Under the pieces are notes generated by a model. It saw only the letters and a program-made list of their open reading frames with translations. It did not search any database and was not told the origin of the DNA. Made by a program: the position numbers and the translations under genes. This document shows positions 17,385 through 25,466 of a stretch of DNA of 49,168 nucleotides, one piece after another (position 1 is the first letter of the stretch; every line of letters begins with the position of its first letter). The stretch comes from Burkholderiales bacterium (GTDB lineage: Bacteria > Pseudomonadota > Gammaproteobacteria > Burkholderiales > Ga0077523), in contig JAIESW010000073.1 in assembly GCA_019745565.1 (NCBI GenBank), positions 1 to 49,168 of the forward strand. The letters run 5' to 3'.

Positions 17385-18374
17385 TTATCGCCCTCTCGGG
17401 GTCAGAGACATCGCGATCTGTTGCACCGTGGCGGAAGGGGTCTCGCCGAGCACCGTCACGCGCTGCTCGCCCACCGTGCGGGTGTAGATGTTGATGGCGC
17501 CGTGCTGGGCCGGGCCATCGCTCATCTTCTTCGAGGCCGGATTCGGCTCGATGAACACCGACACCGCCGCCAGGCCGTCCGTCAGCACGATGTGGGTAAG
17601 CAGCTGCGGCCCACCGCCGGGGCGCGACCGGCGCATCTCGTAGACCTTGCGGAAGCCGGCCGGCTGGTTCTTGACGATCCAGCCGCTGTCGGCGTCCTTG
17701 GCGTCGTTGTTCGAGAGACGATCGAACTTCCACTTGTCGTGCTCGGCGGCGTAGCTCGCCTGCACCGCCGAGAGCGGAATCTTGCCGCCGATCTTCAGCT
17801 GGGTGAACGTGAACATCTCGATGGTGTGATTTTGACCATCCACCATGCGGGCCTTCAGCAGCAGTCCCGACCCGATCTCGGACCAGAACTTGTGACCGTA
17901 CCGGAAGCCGTCCCGCGGCTCGAGGCTCACCGCTTCGGTGTCGAACCCCGCGATGCGCTCGCCCTCGTGGCGGCGCACGGTGTAGTGCTCGGTGATGGTG
18001 TTGAGCAGCTCCGAGGGCAGGGCCGGAAAGGTGCGCTTGGCGGCGCGCTTCTCGACGCGCACGGTCCTGATCTCCGGGTAGTACGAGGACACCTCGTCGT
18101 TGTGCCGAATCACCTCGCGCTTCGGTCCGTCCAGCGTCGCGAGCTTCTCGTGCTCGGCCGGGCCGTCGACCATGTGCACGATGCTCGAGGTTTCCACCGT
18201 TTCGCCGTGCTGATAGACGAAGACGCCCTCGTAGTTGAGTTGGCGTGCCGCTCCCGCGATCTTCTGCAGGAAGGCGAGCGCTTCGGCATCCTGGAGCTGA
18301 TCCGCGCTCGCGTACGCGGCCAGCGCGGTACCGACGGCAAGGCCGCCGGCCCACCGTAGACAGACCGACCTCAT
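17385..18374 (-). CDS. rseB: Sigma-E regulatory protein RseB/MucB
   Basis: A periplasmic negative regulator that binds the RseA periplasmic domain and protects it from DegS-type cleavage. Lipoprotein-derived fatty acid or LPS signals release it. The 329-residue protein has a signal peptide (GGLAVGTALAAYASA, cleavage near residue 24). The N-terminal LolA-like fold contains LNYEGVFVYQHG and SSIVHMVDGPAEHEKL; a smaller C-terminal domain ends with TVGEQRVTVLGETPSATVQ. The ATG at 18374 overlaps the rseA stop (ATGA), which decides the start although the frame is open further upstream. Confidence 0.93.
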   Translation of the reverse strand: MRSVCLRWAGGLAVGTALAAYASADQLQDAEALAFLQKIAGAARQLNYEGVFVYQHGETVETSSIVHMVDGPAEHEKLATLDGPKREVIRHNDEVSSYYPEIRTVRVEKRAAKRTFPALPSELLNTITEHYTVRRHEGERIAGFDTEAVSLEPRDGFRYGHKFWSEIGSGLLLKARMVDGQNHTIEMFTFTQLKIGGKIPLSAVQASYAAEHDKWKFDRLSNNDAKDADSGWIVKNQPAGFRKVYEMRRSRPGGGPQLLTHIVLTDGLAAVSVFIEPNPASKKMSDGPAQHGAINIYTRTVGEQRVTVLGETPSATVQQIAMSLTPRGR

Positions 18375-18886
18375 CGGGACATCGCGCCTTCCTTCGGGGT
18401 CCCGATCGCGTACTGCACGTAGGGCGTCACGCTCGGCATCGAGGCGGTGGTCGACTCGTGATGGGCGAGCAGATACTCCTTCATGGACGGATCGATCTCG
18501 GCGACCGTCGGTCCCTGGCTGAGCGGCGCCTTGGCGAGGCCCGTCTGACCGGAACCGCCGGCCGGATGATTGATGTAAGGCATGGCGAGCCAACCGACCA
18601 CCAGCACACCCGCGGCGGACGCCGCCGCCGAGAGAGCGAACAGGCGGGTCTTGCGCTGGACGGTGCTGGGTCGGGGTGCCAGGACCGTCGGCTCGGCCGC
18701 CAGCGCTTCCCGCAGGCGCGCCTCGAAGCCCGACCGCAGGGGCGCTTCCGCCCGGAGCACGTCGCCGATCAGGTGGTAGGTCGCCCAACCCTCGATCAAA
18801 GTCGCGTCGCCGCCGCAACGCTTGAGTTCCCGGACCGCTTCGTCGCCGTCCAGCTCACCGTCCATCAGTGCCGAAATCCGTTCCAT
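18371..18886 (-). CDS. rseA: Sigma-E anti-sigma factor RseA/MucA
   Basis: A 171-residue single-pass inner-membrane anti-sigma factor. The cytoplasmic N-terminus MERISALMDGELDGDEA matches the RseA domain that clamps sigma-E. A membrane helix spans about residues 83-102 (LFALSAAASAAGVLVVGWLA). The periplasmic tail is the target of regulated proteolysis and of RseB. The ATG at 18886 is preferred because GAGGTG lies at good distance; GTG codons just upstream overlap the rpoE stop. The predicted operon ratio of sigma and anti-sigma is set by this close coupling. Confidence 0.92.
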   Translation of the reverse strand: MERISALMDGELDGDEAVRELKRCGGDATLIEGWATYHLIGDVLRAEAPLRSGFEARLREALAAEPTVLAPRPSTVQRKTRLFALSAAASAAGVLVVGWLAMPYINHPAGGSGQTGLAKAPLSQGPTVAEIDPSMKEYLLAHHESTTASMPSVTPYVQYAIGTPKEGAMSR

Positions 18887-18888
18887 CG

Positions 18889-19488
18889 TCACCACCTCTT
18901 GTCCTTGCTCGTTCCCAACAGCGGGCGCAGCCTCTCCGCAATGGTCTCCCGCGCCCTGAAGATCCGCGACCGGACGGTGCCGATCGGGCAGTTCATGATC
19001 GTGGCTATGTCCTCGTAGGACAGGCCCTCGATCTCCCGCAGGGTGATCGCCGTGCGTAGTTCCTCTGGCAATGCCTGCATGGTTTCGTTCACGGTTGCCG
19101 CGATCTGCTTGCTCATGAGCTCGGCTTCCGGGGTGTTCACGTCCCGCAACTGGTCGCCGTCCTCGAAGTTTTCGGCTTCCTCGCTGTCAAATTCAGTCGT
19201 GGTCGGGGCGCGCCGGCCCATGGCCACCAGGTAGTTCTTGGCCGTATTGATGCCGATCCTGTAGAGCCACGTGTAGAAAGCGCTGTCCCCCCGGAACGAC
19301 GGCAGGGCCCGGTAGGCCTTGATGAAAGCCTCCTGAGCCACGTCTTCGACTTCGGCGGAATCCCGGATGAAGCGGGACAGCAGCCGTCCGAGCTTGCGCT
19401 GGTACTTGGCGACCAGCATCTCGAATGCACGCTTGTCTCCTCGCTGGGCACGCTCGACCAGCTGCTGATCGATCTCGCGATCACCCAT
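18889..19488 (-). CDS. rpoE: RNA polymerase sigma factor RpoE/AlgU (ECF)
   Basis: The extracytoplasmic-stress sigma factor. Region 2 includes RRGDKRAFEMLVAKY-like sequence, then FIRDSAEVEDVAQEAFIKAY and TWLYRIGINTAKNYL. Region 4 has LPEELRTAITLREIEGLSYE and GTVRSRIFRARE. The 199-residue length and the partner rseA-rseB-mucD identify it as the envelope sigma-E rather than another ECF. It is the first gene of a long block reaching at least mucD and perhaps lepA. The upstream 141-bp gap holds a TATACT hexamer and a possible sigma-E-type promoter, compatible with autoregulation. Confidence 0.96.
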   Translation of the reverse strand: MGDREIDQQLVERAQRGDKRAFEMLVAKYQRKLGRLLSRFIRDSAEVEDVAQEAFIKAYRALPSFRGDSAFYTWLYRIGINTAKNYLVAMGRRAPTTTEFDSEEAENFEDGDQLRDVNTPEAELMSKQIAATVNETMQALPEELRTAITLREIEGLSYEDIATIMNCPIGTVRSRIFRARETIAERLRPLLGTSKDKRW

Positions 19489-19549
19489 GGGCCATATCCA
19501 AAACCACTCGCCTGTATGAATCGGCTCGCGCCGACTTCGAAGGGCGGCG

Positions 19550-19555
19550 AGTATA
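19550..19555 (-). promoter_or_regulatory. Candidate -10 element upstream of rpoE
   Basis: TATACT on the minus strand, 62 bases before the rpoE start. The -35 region at 17-base spacing is GC-rich and not recognisable, so this is a weak call based on the -10 alone. Confidence 0.35.
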
Positions 19556-19604
19556 GCATCGGCTCCTCAGCGGCCCGCCTCCATCCAATTCTCCGACTGC
19601 GGCT

Positions 19605-19632
19605 ACCGACCCGCCGCAACGCGAATAGTTCA
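19605..19632 (-). promoter_or_regulatory. Candidate sigma-E type promoter upstream of rpoE
   Basis: The minus strand reads TGAACTA, 15 bases, then GTCGGT. The enterobacterial sigma-E consensus is GGAACTT, about 15-16 bases, then GTCTAA. The core GAACT and GTC match at the right spacing. The -35 overlaps the stop codon of the YgfX-like gene. It would make rpoE autoregulated, as it is in E. coli. Confidence 0.35.
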
Positions 19633-20094
19633 TTGCCCGCGCCCATCCCCTGCCGGATCGGACCTGAGACGCCACCGGAGGAACACCCGGAGGTGCCGGA
19701 ATTCGGCTTCGGAGCACGCGTCACGCGTGATGACCACCCCGTAGCGTCGGGTCCCGCGCAGGCTCAGCACCACGGCGATGGGCACCACGGTCCCGTCCGA
19801 CCCCAGGCGCACCGTCTCGGTACGTCCTGATCTCAAGGTGACGGCCCCTGTCCCGGCACCGTCCAGCGCGAGACCGGTCACCGACGAAGGCCACATCCGC
19901 AGGGCATCCCGGGTGACGGCCAGGGCGCCCAGCGCCACGACCCCGGTCGTGGCAGCCAGAGCCAGCGGAACCGGCAGCGCCACCCACCAGGGAATCGCGG
20001 CGCCGATGCCATGGGCGAGTCCCAGCACGACCGCCAGTCCGCGCGAGGGAAGGAGCGTTACCGTGACCCGATCCGGGGCGAACATGGGCGCCAT
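19630..20094 (-). CDS. YgfX/CptA-like membrane protein
   Basis: A 154-residue protein with a hydrophobic N-terminal half (two membrane segments at about 18-35 and 37-60: LAVVLGLAHGIGAAIPWWVA and LALAATTGVVALGALAV). A soluble beta-rich C-terminal half holds VTLRSGRTETVRLG and RHLRVFLRWRL. This architecture and the divergent position next to ygfZ match the YgfX family, which in E. coli inhibits cytoskeletal polymerisation and pairs with SdhE. No sdhE gene is present here. The start could be 20094 or the ATG three codons later. Confidence 0.65.
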   Translation of the reverse strand: MAPMFAPDRVTVTLLPSRGLAVVLGLAHGIGAAIPWWVALPVPLALAATTGVVALGALAVTRDALRMWPSSVTGLALDGAGTGAVTLRSGRTETVRLGSDGTVVPIAVVLSLRGTRRYGVVITRDACSEAEFRHLRVFLRWRLRSDPAGDGRGQ

Positions 20095-20095
20095 T

Positions 20096-20123
20096 TTGGC
20101 CGGCGAAAGCGACTGACTATAAT
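20096..20123 (+). promoter_or_regulatory. Sigma-70 type promoter for ygfZ
   Basis: TTGGCC (20096-20101), 16 bases, then a perfect TATAAT (20118-20123), which is 50 bases before the ygfZ ATG. The -35 overlaps the start of the divergent YgfX-like gene. Confidence 0.6.
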
Positions 20124-20173
20124 TTTGCGCCTCCCGCACCTCTTAGCACCGGTCGGCGGTACCGACCCCAGCC

Positions 20174-21175
20174 ATGAACGATCTTTGGCAGCAGTTCCTC
20201 GCGTCCCGGGGCGCGACCCGGGAGACGGCCGGAATCACCCGCTTCCCCGCCCATCCATCGAATGCGGGGGCGCAGATGGCCGAACTGTCGCACCTCGCGT
20301 TGGTCGCGATCGAAGGGCGCGATGCGACCGACTTCCTGCACAACCAGCTCACGTCGGATGTCACCGGACTCTCCGCCGGTCGATGGCAGTGGAGCGGCTA
20401 CTGCAACGCCAAGGGCCGCCTGCTGGCAACGCTGCGCCTCATGCGCGACGGCGACCGTTACCTGGCCGAGGTGCCGCAGGCTCTGGCTGCGGATCTGGTT
20501 GCCCGGCTGCGCAAGTACGTCCTCCGGGCCCAGGTGAAGCTCCATCTCCCGGATACCGGGTACGTGGGCATCGGCCTGACGGGTCGGGACGCAGGGTCGA
20601 TCCTGAGCGACGCCATCGCTGTCCCGGCACCCGGCGATCATGCTCTGGCACCCGTGGAGGGTGGCTGGATCATCCAGGTCGGCACCGACCGGTGGCACTG
20701 CTACCTGACACCCGATGCTGCCATGGCGGCCTGGGATCGCATGGCGACGCGGGCCATCCCGACCGACACGGACGACTGGATGCGCTTCGACGTGGCCGAA
20801 GGGATCCCCTGGATCCTGCCCGCGACACGCGAGTTGTTCGTGCCGCAGATGGTGGATCTGGAGCGCATCGGTGGCGTGAGCTTCACCAAGGGCTGCTATC
20901 CCGGCCAGGAGATCGTGGCGCGGACGCAGTACCTCGGCGAAGTGAAGCGCCGGCTGCACCTGGCCCGGGCGCCGAACGCCCTGGACCCTGGCGCGCCCCT
21001 GGCCGGTACCGCGCTCGCCGGTCAGACCGCCGGCAACGTGGTTGCCTCCGCACCCACGGGCGACGGAGGCTTCCGGGTGCTGGCGGTCATCGATACCGAA
21101 ACGGCGGCCGGCGGCGAGGTCTCCGCGACCCAAACCGGTACCCCGCTCGCCGCCCTCGAGCGCGTGCACGCCTAA
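20174..21175 (+). CDS. ygfZ: Folate-binding protein YgfZ
   Basis: A 333-residue tetrahydrofolate-dependent protein of the GcvT-like fold that supports synthesis and repair of iron-sulfur clusters, for example in MiaB. The family signature with its conserved cysteine is KGCYPGQEIVARTQY, at about residue 237. The N-terminal folate-binding part holds DATDFLHNQLTSDV and GYCNAKGRLLATLRL. It has its own promoter and is monocistronic: a 144-bp repeat-containing gap follows. The ATG at 20174 fits the family start. Confidence 0.94.
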   Translation: MNDLWQQFLASRGATRETAGITRFPAHPSNAGAQMAELSHLALVAIEGRDATDFLHNQLTSDVTGLSAGRWQWSGYCNAKGRLLATLRLMRDGDRYLAEVPQALAADLVARLRKYVLRAQVKLHLPDTGYVGIGLTGRDAGSILSDAIAVPAPGDHALAPVEGGWIIQVGTDRWHCYLTPDAAMAAWDRMATRAIPTDTDDWMRFDVAEGIPWILPATRELFVPQMVDLERIGGVSFTKGCYPGQEIVARTQYLGEVKRRLHLARAPNALDPGAPLAGTALAGQTAGNVVASAPTGDGGFRVLAVIDTETAAGGEVSATQTGTPLAALERVHA

Positions 21176-21212
21176 GGATCAATGGACTCCACACTCACTG
21201 CCCAAGAACAGC

Positions 21213-21301
21213 GCTCACCCCGGCGGACCCAGAGGAAACCCGAACCGTTCGTCGCCTGGTCTTGCTTTTCCCCCGCGTCCTCCGCGTCCCCCGCGGTGAG
21301 C
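21213..21301. repeat. Imperfect inverted repeat between ygfZ and the DUF4936 gene
   Basis: Two 24-base arms (21213-21236, starting GCTCACCCCGGCGGA, and 21278-21301, ending CCCCCGCGGTGAGC) are complementary at about 19 of 24 positions, separated by 41 bases. The CGTCCTCCGCGTCCCCCGCG core is a sequence style that recurs in intergenic repeats of many GC-rich proteobacteria. It may act as a transcription terminator for ygfZ. Confidence 0.6.
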
Positions 21302-21319
21302 CCGTTGCAGCACTAACTC

Positions 21320-21622
21320 ATGTCCCACCACTTCTACATCTACTACCGCATCCGGCCCGACGCCGCGGCCGGCGCCCACGCCAGCGTGTCGCGCCTCACC
21401 CGCGAGGTCGAGAAACGCACCGGCATCCTCGGCCACCTGGTGCGCCGGATGGACGACCCGACGCTGTGGATGGAGACCTACCACAACGTCGCCGATGCCC
21501 AGGCCTTTGCGGCCGCGCTGAGCGAAGCCGCCGCGAGCTCCGGCATCGATGCGCACCTGGCGGCGGACGGCGCGCGCAAGGTCGAGCGCTTCCGCGACTT
21601 CGGCGATGACCCATGTGCCTGA
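21320..21622 (+). CDS. DUF4936 family protein
   Basis: A 100-residue cytoplasmic protein beginning MSHHFYIYYRI, with a ferredoxin-like beta-alpha-beta pattern (FYIYYRI, AGAHASVSRLTREVEKRTG, LVRRMDDPTLWMETYHNV). From memory it resembles DUF4936, found almost only in Betaproteobacteria and usually beside ygfZ and an NRDE gene, as here. Its function is unknown. The last four codons overlap the start of the NRDE gene, so the two are cotranscribed. Confidence 0.7.
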   Translation: MSHHFYIYYRIRPDAAAGAHASVSRLTREVEKRTGILGHLVRRMDDPTLWMETYHNVADAQAFAAALSEAAASSGIDAHLAADGARKVERFRDFGDDPCA

Positions 21623-22401
21623 TCCTGGTTGCACTCGACGCCCACGAACGCTACCCGTTCGTCCTCGCCGCCAATCGCGACGAATTCCATCACCGCGCCA
21701 CTGCCGCTGCGGGCCATTGGAGTGACGAGCCCTCGGTGTTCGGCGGGCGGGACCTGGAAAAGGGTGGCAGCTGGCTCGCATTGTCCCAGCGGGGTGCGCT
21801 GGCGGCGGTCACGAACTACCGTGACCCGACGCGCAAGCTCGCCGCACCGCAATCGCGCGGCCTCCTGGTCAGCAGCTTCGTGCGCGACACCGAAAGCGCG
21901 GAAGACTTCGTCGCCAGGGCACTGGCTCACGGCGACCTGTACGACGGGTTCAGCCTGCTCGCGGCGGATGCGAGCGGGGTCTGGTATGGCTCCAACCGCG
22001 GCGGCGCGGCACAGCGCCTCGGCCCCGGCCTGCACGGACTGAGCAATCATCTGCTGGACACGCCGTGGCCGAAAGTCCGCCGCGCCAAGGCAGCGCTGCG
22101 CACCGCCTTGCAGCTCGATGGACCGGAACTCGCCGATGCCCTGTTCGCCCTGCTGGCCGACGATACCCGTGCCCCGGATGCCGAATTGCCGTCCACCGGC
22201 GTGAACCTCGACTGGGAACGCCAGCTCTCGCCGATCTTCATCCGCATGGACGGCTACGGCACCCGCGCCTCCACCGTCGTCCTGATCGACCGGCACGGCG
22301 AAGCGCGCTTCCTGGAGCGGAGCTTCGACGCCTTGGGCGGCACGCCGACGGACCGCAGCGCCACCCTCAGTCTCGAGGCGCCGATCGCCCTGACCGCGTG
22401 A
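21613..22401 (+). CDS. NRDE family protein (TANGO2-like)
   Basis: A 262-residue protein with the family-defining start MCLILVALDAHERYPFVLAA followed by the NRDE motif itself (ANRDEFHHR). GGRDLEKGGSWLALSQRG and AAVTNYRDP also fit. Cys2 becomes the N-terminal residue after Met removal, as in N-terminal nucleophile hydrolases. Family members, including human TANGO2, have been linked to heme or lipid handling, but the biochemical role is unsettled. The 3' end overlaps the convergent GNAT gene by 35 bases. Confidence 0.88.
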   Translation: MCLILVALDAHERYPFVLAANRDEFHHRATAAAGHWSDEPSVFGGRDLEKGGSWLALSQRGALAAVTNYRDPTRKLAAPQSRGLLVSSFVRDTESAEDFVARALAHGDLYDGFSLLAADASGVWYGSNRGGAAQRLGPGLHGLSNHLLDTPWPKVRRAKAALRTALQLDGPELADALFALLADDTRAPDAELPSTGVNLDWERQLSPIFIRMDGYGTRASTVVLIDRHGEARFLERSFDALGGTPTDRSATLSLEAPIALTA

Positions 22402-22831
22402 GGTCGAGGCGCATGGCCAGATGCGGGATCCCGGCATCGAGGAACACATCGCCTTCCGCCGAGAACCCGTGGCGGCGATAGAAGTCGAGTGCCTGCACCT
22501 GAGCGTTGAGCAGCACGGTTTCGAATCCACGCTCGCGCGCCGCTGCCAGCATCGACGCGAGCAGCGCATCGCCGGCGCCCTGCCCTCGCCATTCGCGCAG
22601 GACCGCGATCCGTCCGATATGCCCGTCGGGCAGCAGACGAGCGGTGCCGATAGGCACACCGTCAGCCGTTGCGAGCGCATGCAGCGAAACCGCATCCGCT
22701 TCATCCCACTCGAGATCCTCGGGCACGTTCTGCTCGACGACGAAAACGGCGCGACGCACCGAAGCGAGGGCCTCGCGCGCCTCGTCCCACGCGACGAGTC
22801 GAACCTCGAAGGGGGCAGCGGGTCGCGACAT
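22367..22831 (-). CDS. GNAT family N-acetyltransferase
   Basis: A 154-residue acetyl-CoA-dependent acyltransferase. The pyrophosphate-binding motif A is RIAVLREWRGQGAGDALL, and motif B ends with ALDFYRRHGF. The N-terminal part RRAVFVVEQNVPEDLEWDEAD matches the ElaA/YjcF-like subgroup, whose substrates are mostly unknown. It is convergent with the NRDE gene and divergent from the aldolase gene (43 bp between starts). Confidence 0.88.
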   Translation of the reverse strand: MSRPAAPFEVRLVAWDEAREALASVRRAVFVVEQNVPEDLEWDEADAVSLHALATADGVPIGTARLLPDGHIGRIAVLREWRGQGAGDALLASMLAAARERGFETVLLNAQVQALDFYRRHGFSAEGDVFLDAGIPHLAMRLDLTRSGRSAPRD

Positions 22832-22841
22832 GGGCGCCGAT

Positions 22842-22847
22842 TATAAT
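22842..22847 (+). promoter_or_regulatory. Candidate -10 element for the aldolase-mtnA operon
   Basis: A perfect TATAAT 27 bases before the aldolase ATG, in the 43-bp gap to the divergent GNAT gene. No -35 is recognisable at 17 bases (GC-rich, inside the GNAT 5' end). Confidence 0.45.
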
Positions 22848-22874
22848 CGCCGGCCCTGTCCGAACCGTTCGCTC

Positions 22875-24371
22875 ATGCATTCGCTCTGGAACGACGAAGC
22901 CGCCTCGCGCTGCGCGGATGCGCTGGAGTTGCGCGCTTACACGTCGCGACTGCTCGGCAACGACCCGGACCTGGTGATGTACGGCGGCGGCAACACTTCG
23001 CTCAAGGCGCGCTGGCGGCGGGCCGATGGGTCGTCGGTCGAATGTCTGTACGTCAAAGGCAGCGGTTCCGACCTCGCCCACGTGACGCCGGCGGATTTCA
23101 CGCCGCTGGAGCTCGAGGGCACGCGCCGGCTGCTCGAACAGGAGCACCTGGACACCGACGGCATGATGGCCGGGCTGGCGCCGTTCAAGCTGCGCGCCGA
23201 TGCGCCGAAGCCCTCGATCGAAACGCTGCTGCATGCCTCGGTCCCTGCGCGCCATGTCGAGCACACCCATGCCGACAGCGTGCTCGCGGTGATCAACACT
23301 TCGTCGGGGCGCCAGCTCGCGCGAACCGTCTTCGGCGACATCGCGCCGCTGGTACCGTTCCGCCACTCGGGCTTCGAACTGGCGAAGCTGTGCATGGCCA
23401 CCTTCGAGCGCGAGCGTACCGAGCGCACCATCGGACTGATACTCGAAAACCACGGCGTGGTCGCGTTCGGCGATGACGCCCGCACGTCGTACGAGAACAT
23501 GCTCGCCCTGGCGGCGCGCGCCGAAGCGTTCCTGCAGTCGCGGAACGCCTGGCATCTGCCGACGGCACCGACACCGCCGAAGACCCGCGCAAGCGCCATC
23601 GCCCTGGCCCGCCTGCGCCGCGATCTGAGCGCCGTTGCCGGCTGGCCGATGGTGCTCGCGAACGATCGGGCCCCCGAGGTGATGGGCTTCATCGCGCGCG
23701 CCGATCTGCCCGATCTCGCGGGCCAGGGACCGCCGACCCCGCAGCATGCGGTCTTCACGAAGCGCGTGCCGCTGTTCGGACGCGATGCCGGGTCCTATGC
23801 CCTCGAGTACCGTGCGTATCTCGAAGCTCATGCTCCCGCGGACCAGGATCCTGCGGGCCTTCCCGACTCCGCGGCCCGCATCGTGCTCGATCCGGAACTG
23901 GGTCTCGCGGCGGCGAGTGTCGACGCACGCCACGCCCAGATGACGGCCAGGATGTATCGGCACGACATCCGCATCGCGTCGCGCGCCGCGTCACACGACC
24001 GGTACGTTTCGCTGCCGCCCGCCGACATCCTGCTCGCCGAACTGCACTATGGTGGATTCGAACGTGGATTGCGTGCGCCGGCGCGCGACACCCGCCCGCG
24101 GCTGGGACAGATTGCACTCGTGTTGCCCGATTCGGCGCACGCCATCGACGACTTGCTTGCGGAAGGTTCCGCGGTGGTCGCGATCGGCGTCGACACCACG
24201 GATCGCGAAAATCTCGTTGCCCTGGCCGCCGACGCGACGCTCGACGATGAGACTCTCGTCGAAGCGGTTCATGCATTCGGCGGCATCGACGAAGTTCTCA
24301 CGCGCCGCCCCGAGCCGAGCCGATCCCCATTGCTCCAGGAACTCCTGAGCCTGTCGCCGCTGCGCCGATGA
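22875..24371 (+). CDS. Class II aldolase/adducin family protein (YuxG-type aldolase without dehydrogenase)
   Basis: A 498-residue zinc-dependent aldolase. VMYGGGNTSLK and the metal-binding His-x-His in VEHTHADSVLAV are present, with a further His in ENHGVVAFGDD. The sequence resembles the N-terminal part of the long RhaD/YuxG aldolase-dehydrogenase fusions, but the C-terminal short-chain dehydrogenase is absent. It overlaps mtnA by ATGA. Given that partner, the likely substrate is 5-methylthioribulose 1-phosphate or 5-deoxyribulose 1-phosphate, cleaved to dihydroxyacetone phosphate and an aldehyde. The ATG at 22875 gives the family N-terminus MHSLWNDEAASRC. Confidence 0.85.
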   Translation: MHSLWNDEAASRCADALELRAYTSRLLGNDPDLVMYGGGNTSLKARWRRADGSSVECLYVKGSGSDLAHVTPADFTPLELEGTRRLLEQEHLDTDGMMAGLAPFKLRADAPKPSIETLLHASVPARHVEHTHADSVLAVINTSSGRQLARTVFGDIAPLVPFRHSGFELAKLCMATFERERTERTIGLILENHGVVAFGDDARTSYENMLALAARAEAFLQSRNAWHLPTAPTPPKTRASAIALARLRRDLSAVAGWPMVLANDRAPEVMGFIARADLPDLAGQGPPTPQHAVFTKRVPLFGRDAGSYALEYRAYLEAHAPADQDPAGLPDSAARIVLDPELGLAAASVDARHAQMTARMYRHDIRIASRAASHDRYVSLPPADILLAELHYGGFERGLRAPARDTRPRLGQIALVLPDSAHAIDDLLAEGSAVVAIGVDTTDRENLVALAADATLDDETLVEAVHAFGGIDEVLTRRPEPSRSPLLQELLSLSPLRR

Positions 24372-25417
24372 GGACTCCCTTCCAGACCATCGCCTGGGTC
24401 GATGGGCACGTGAAGATGCTCGACCAGCGTCGGTTGCCGGGCTCGGTCGACTATCTCCACTTGGACGATGCTGCCGGTGTCGCCGAAGCCATCCGGACTC
24501 TGGCCATCCGCGGCGCACCCGCCATCGGTTGCGCCGCGGCCTACGGAGTTGCCGTCGAAGCGCGGCGGTTGCGGGGCGCTGCGCGAGACGACTTCAGCGC
24601 CACCCTTGCCCACGCCTTCGAGCTCCTCGCGGGCAGTCGCCCCACGGCGGTGAACCTGTTCTGGGCGCTGCATCGGATGCGCGCGGTATGGGCGACGGGG
24701 GCATCCGATCCTCCCGCAACGATCGCCGAACGCCTGTTGCTCGAAGCCCACGCGATCCTGGCAGAGGATGTCGCGGCGAACCGCCGCATGGGAGACCTCG
24801 GAGCGGCGCTCGTCCCGGACGACGCCCGCATCCTCACCCACTGCAACGCGGGCGCGCTCGCCACGGCAGGCCACGGCACCGCACTCGGCGTGATCCGCTC
24901 CGCCGCAGCGGCGGGCAAGCGCGTGGCCGTGTTCGCCGACGAGACCCGACCCGTGTTGCAAGGCGCGCGCCTCACCGCCTGGGAACTGCAGCAGGACGGC
25001 ATCCCGGTCACGCTGCTGCCCGACGTCGCAGCCGGTCATCTCATGGCGCGCAGTCGCATCGATCTGGTGATCGTGGGCGCCGATCGCGTGGCGGCCAACG
25101 GCGACGTGGCGAACAAGATCGGCACGTTTCCCCTGGCCGTGCTGGCGGCGCGCCACGGCATTCCGTTCTACGTGGCCTGTCCGCTTTCCACGCTCGACCT
25201 GTCGATCGAGACCGGTTCAGCCATTCCCATCGAGGAGCGCGGGCGCGAGGAGGTGGCCGGCTATGGCGCCGAGACGTGGGCGCCGGACGGCGTGCCGGTC
25301 TTCAATCCGGCGTTCGACGTGACTCCAGCGGAGTTGGTGACGGCATTGATCACCGAGGCCGGGGTGGTGCGGAAGCCGGATCGCGCGTCGTTGCGGGCTT
25401 TGGTGGGTTCGCCCTGA
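24368..25417 (+). CDS. mtnA: S-methyl-5-thioribose-1-phosphate isomerase
   Basis: Isomerises the aldose 5-methylthioribose 1-phosphate to the ketose, in methionine salvage or 5-deoxyribose disposal. The 349-residue protein keeps the catalytic Cys159 (LTHCNAGALATAGHGTALG) and Asp239 (VIVGADRVAANGDVANKIG). AIRGAPAIGCAAAYG and the C-terminal NPAFDVTP are also typical and separate it from eIF2B subunits. It is coupled to the upstream class II aldolase. No mtnB, mtnC, mtnD, mtnK or mtnP gene is in the window. Confidence 0.95.
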   Translation: MRTPFQTIAWVDGHVKMLDQRRLPGSVDYLHLDDAAGVAEAIRTLAIRGAPAIGCAAAYGVAVEARRLRGAARDDFSATLAHAFELLAGSRPTAVNLFWALHRMRAVWATGASDPPATIAERLLLEAHAILAEDVAANRRMGDLGAALVPDDARILTHCNAGALATAGHGTALGVIRSAAAAGKRVAVFADETRPVLQGARLTAWELQQDGIPVTLLPDVAAGHLMARSRIDLVIVGADRVAANGDVANKIGTFPLAVLAARHGIPFYVACPLSTLDLSIETGSAIPIEERGREEVAGYGAETWAPDGVPVFNPAFDVTPAELVTALITEAGVVRKPDRASLRALVGSP

Positions 25418-25419
25418 CG

Positions 25420-25458
25420 CTGCCCCCATCCCGACCCCACGTTGGCGCGCGGGGGCAG
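25420..25458. repeat. Short GC-rich dyad between convergent mtnA and SDR genes
   Basis: CTGCCCCC (25420-25427) is complementary to GGGGGCAG (25451-25458). The intervening CATCCCGACC matches the arms of the composite repeats at 11953 and 38876. It lies three bases after the mtnA stop and just before the end of the opposite gene, so it could serve as a bidirectional terminator. Confidence 0.55.
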
Positions 25459-25466
25459 CGCACCGC

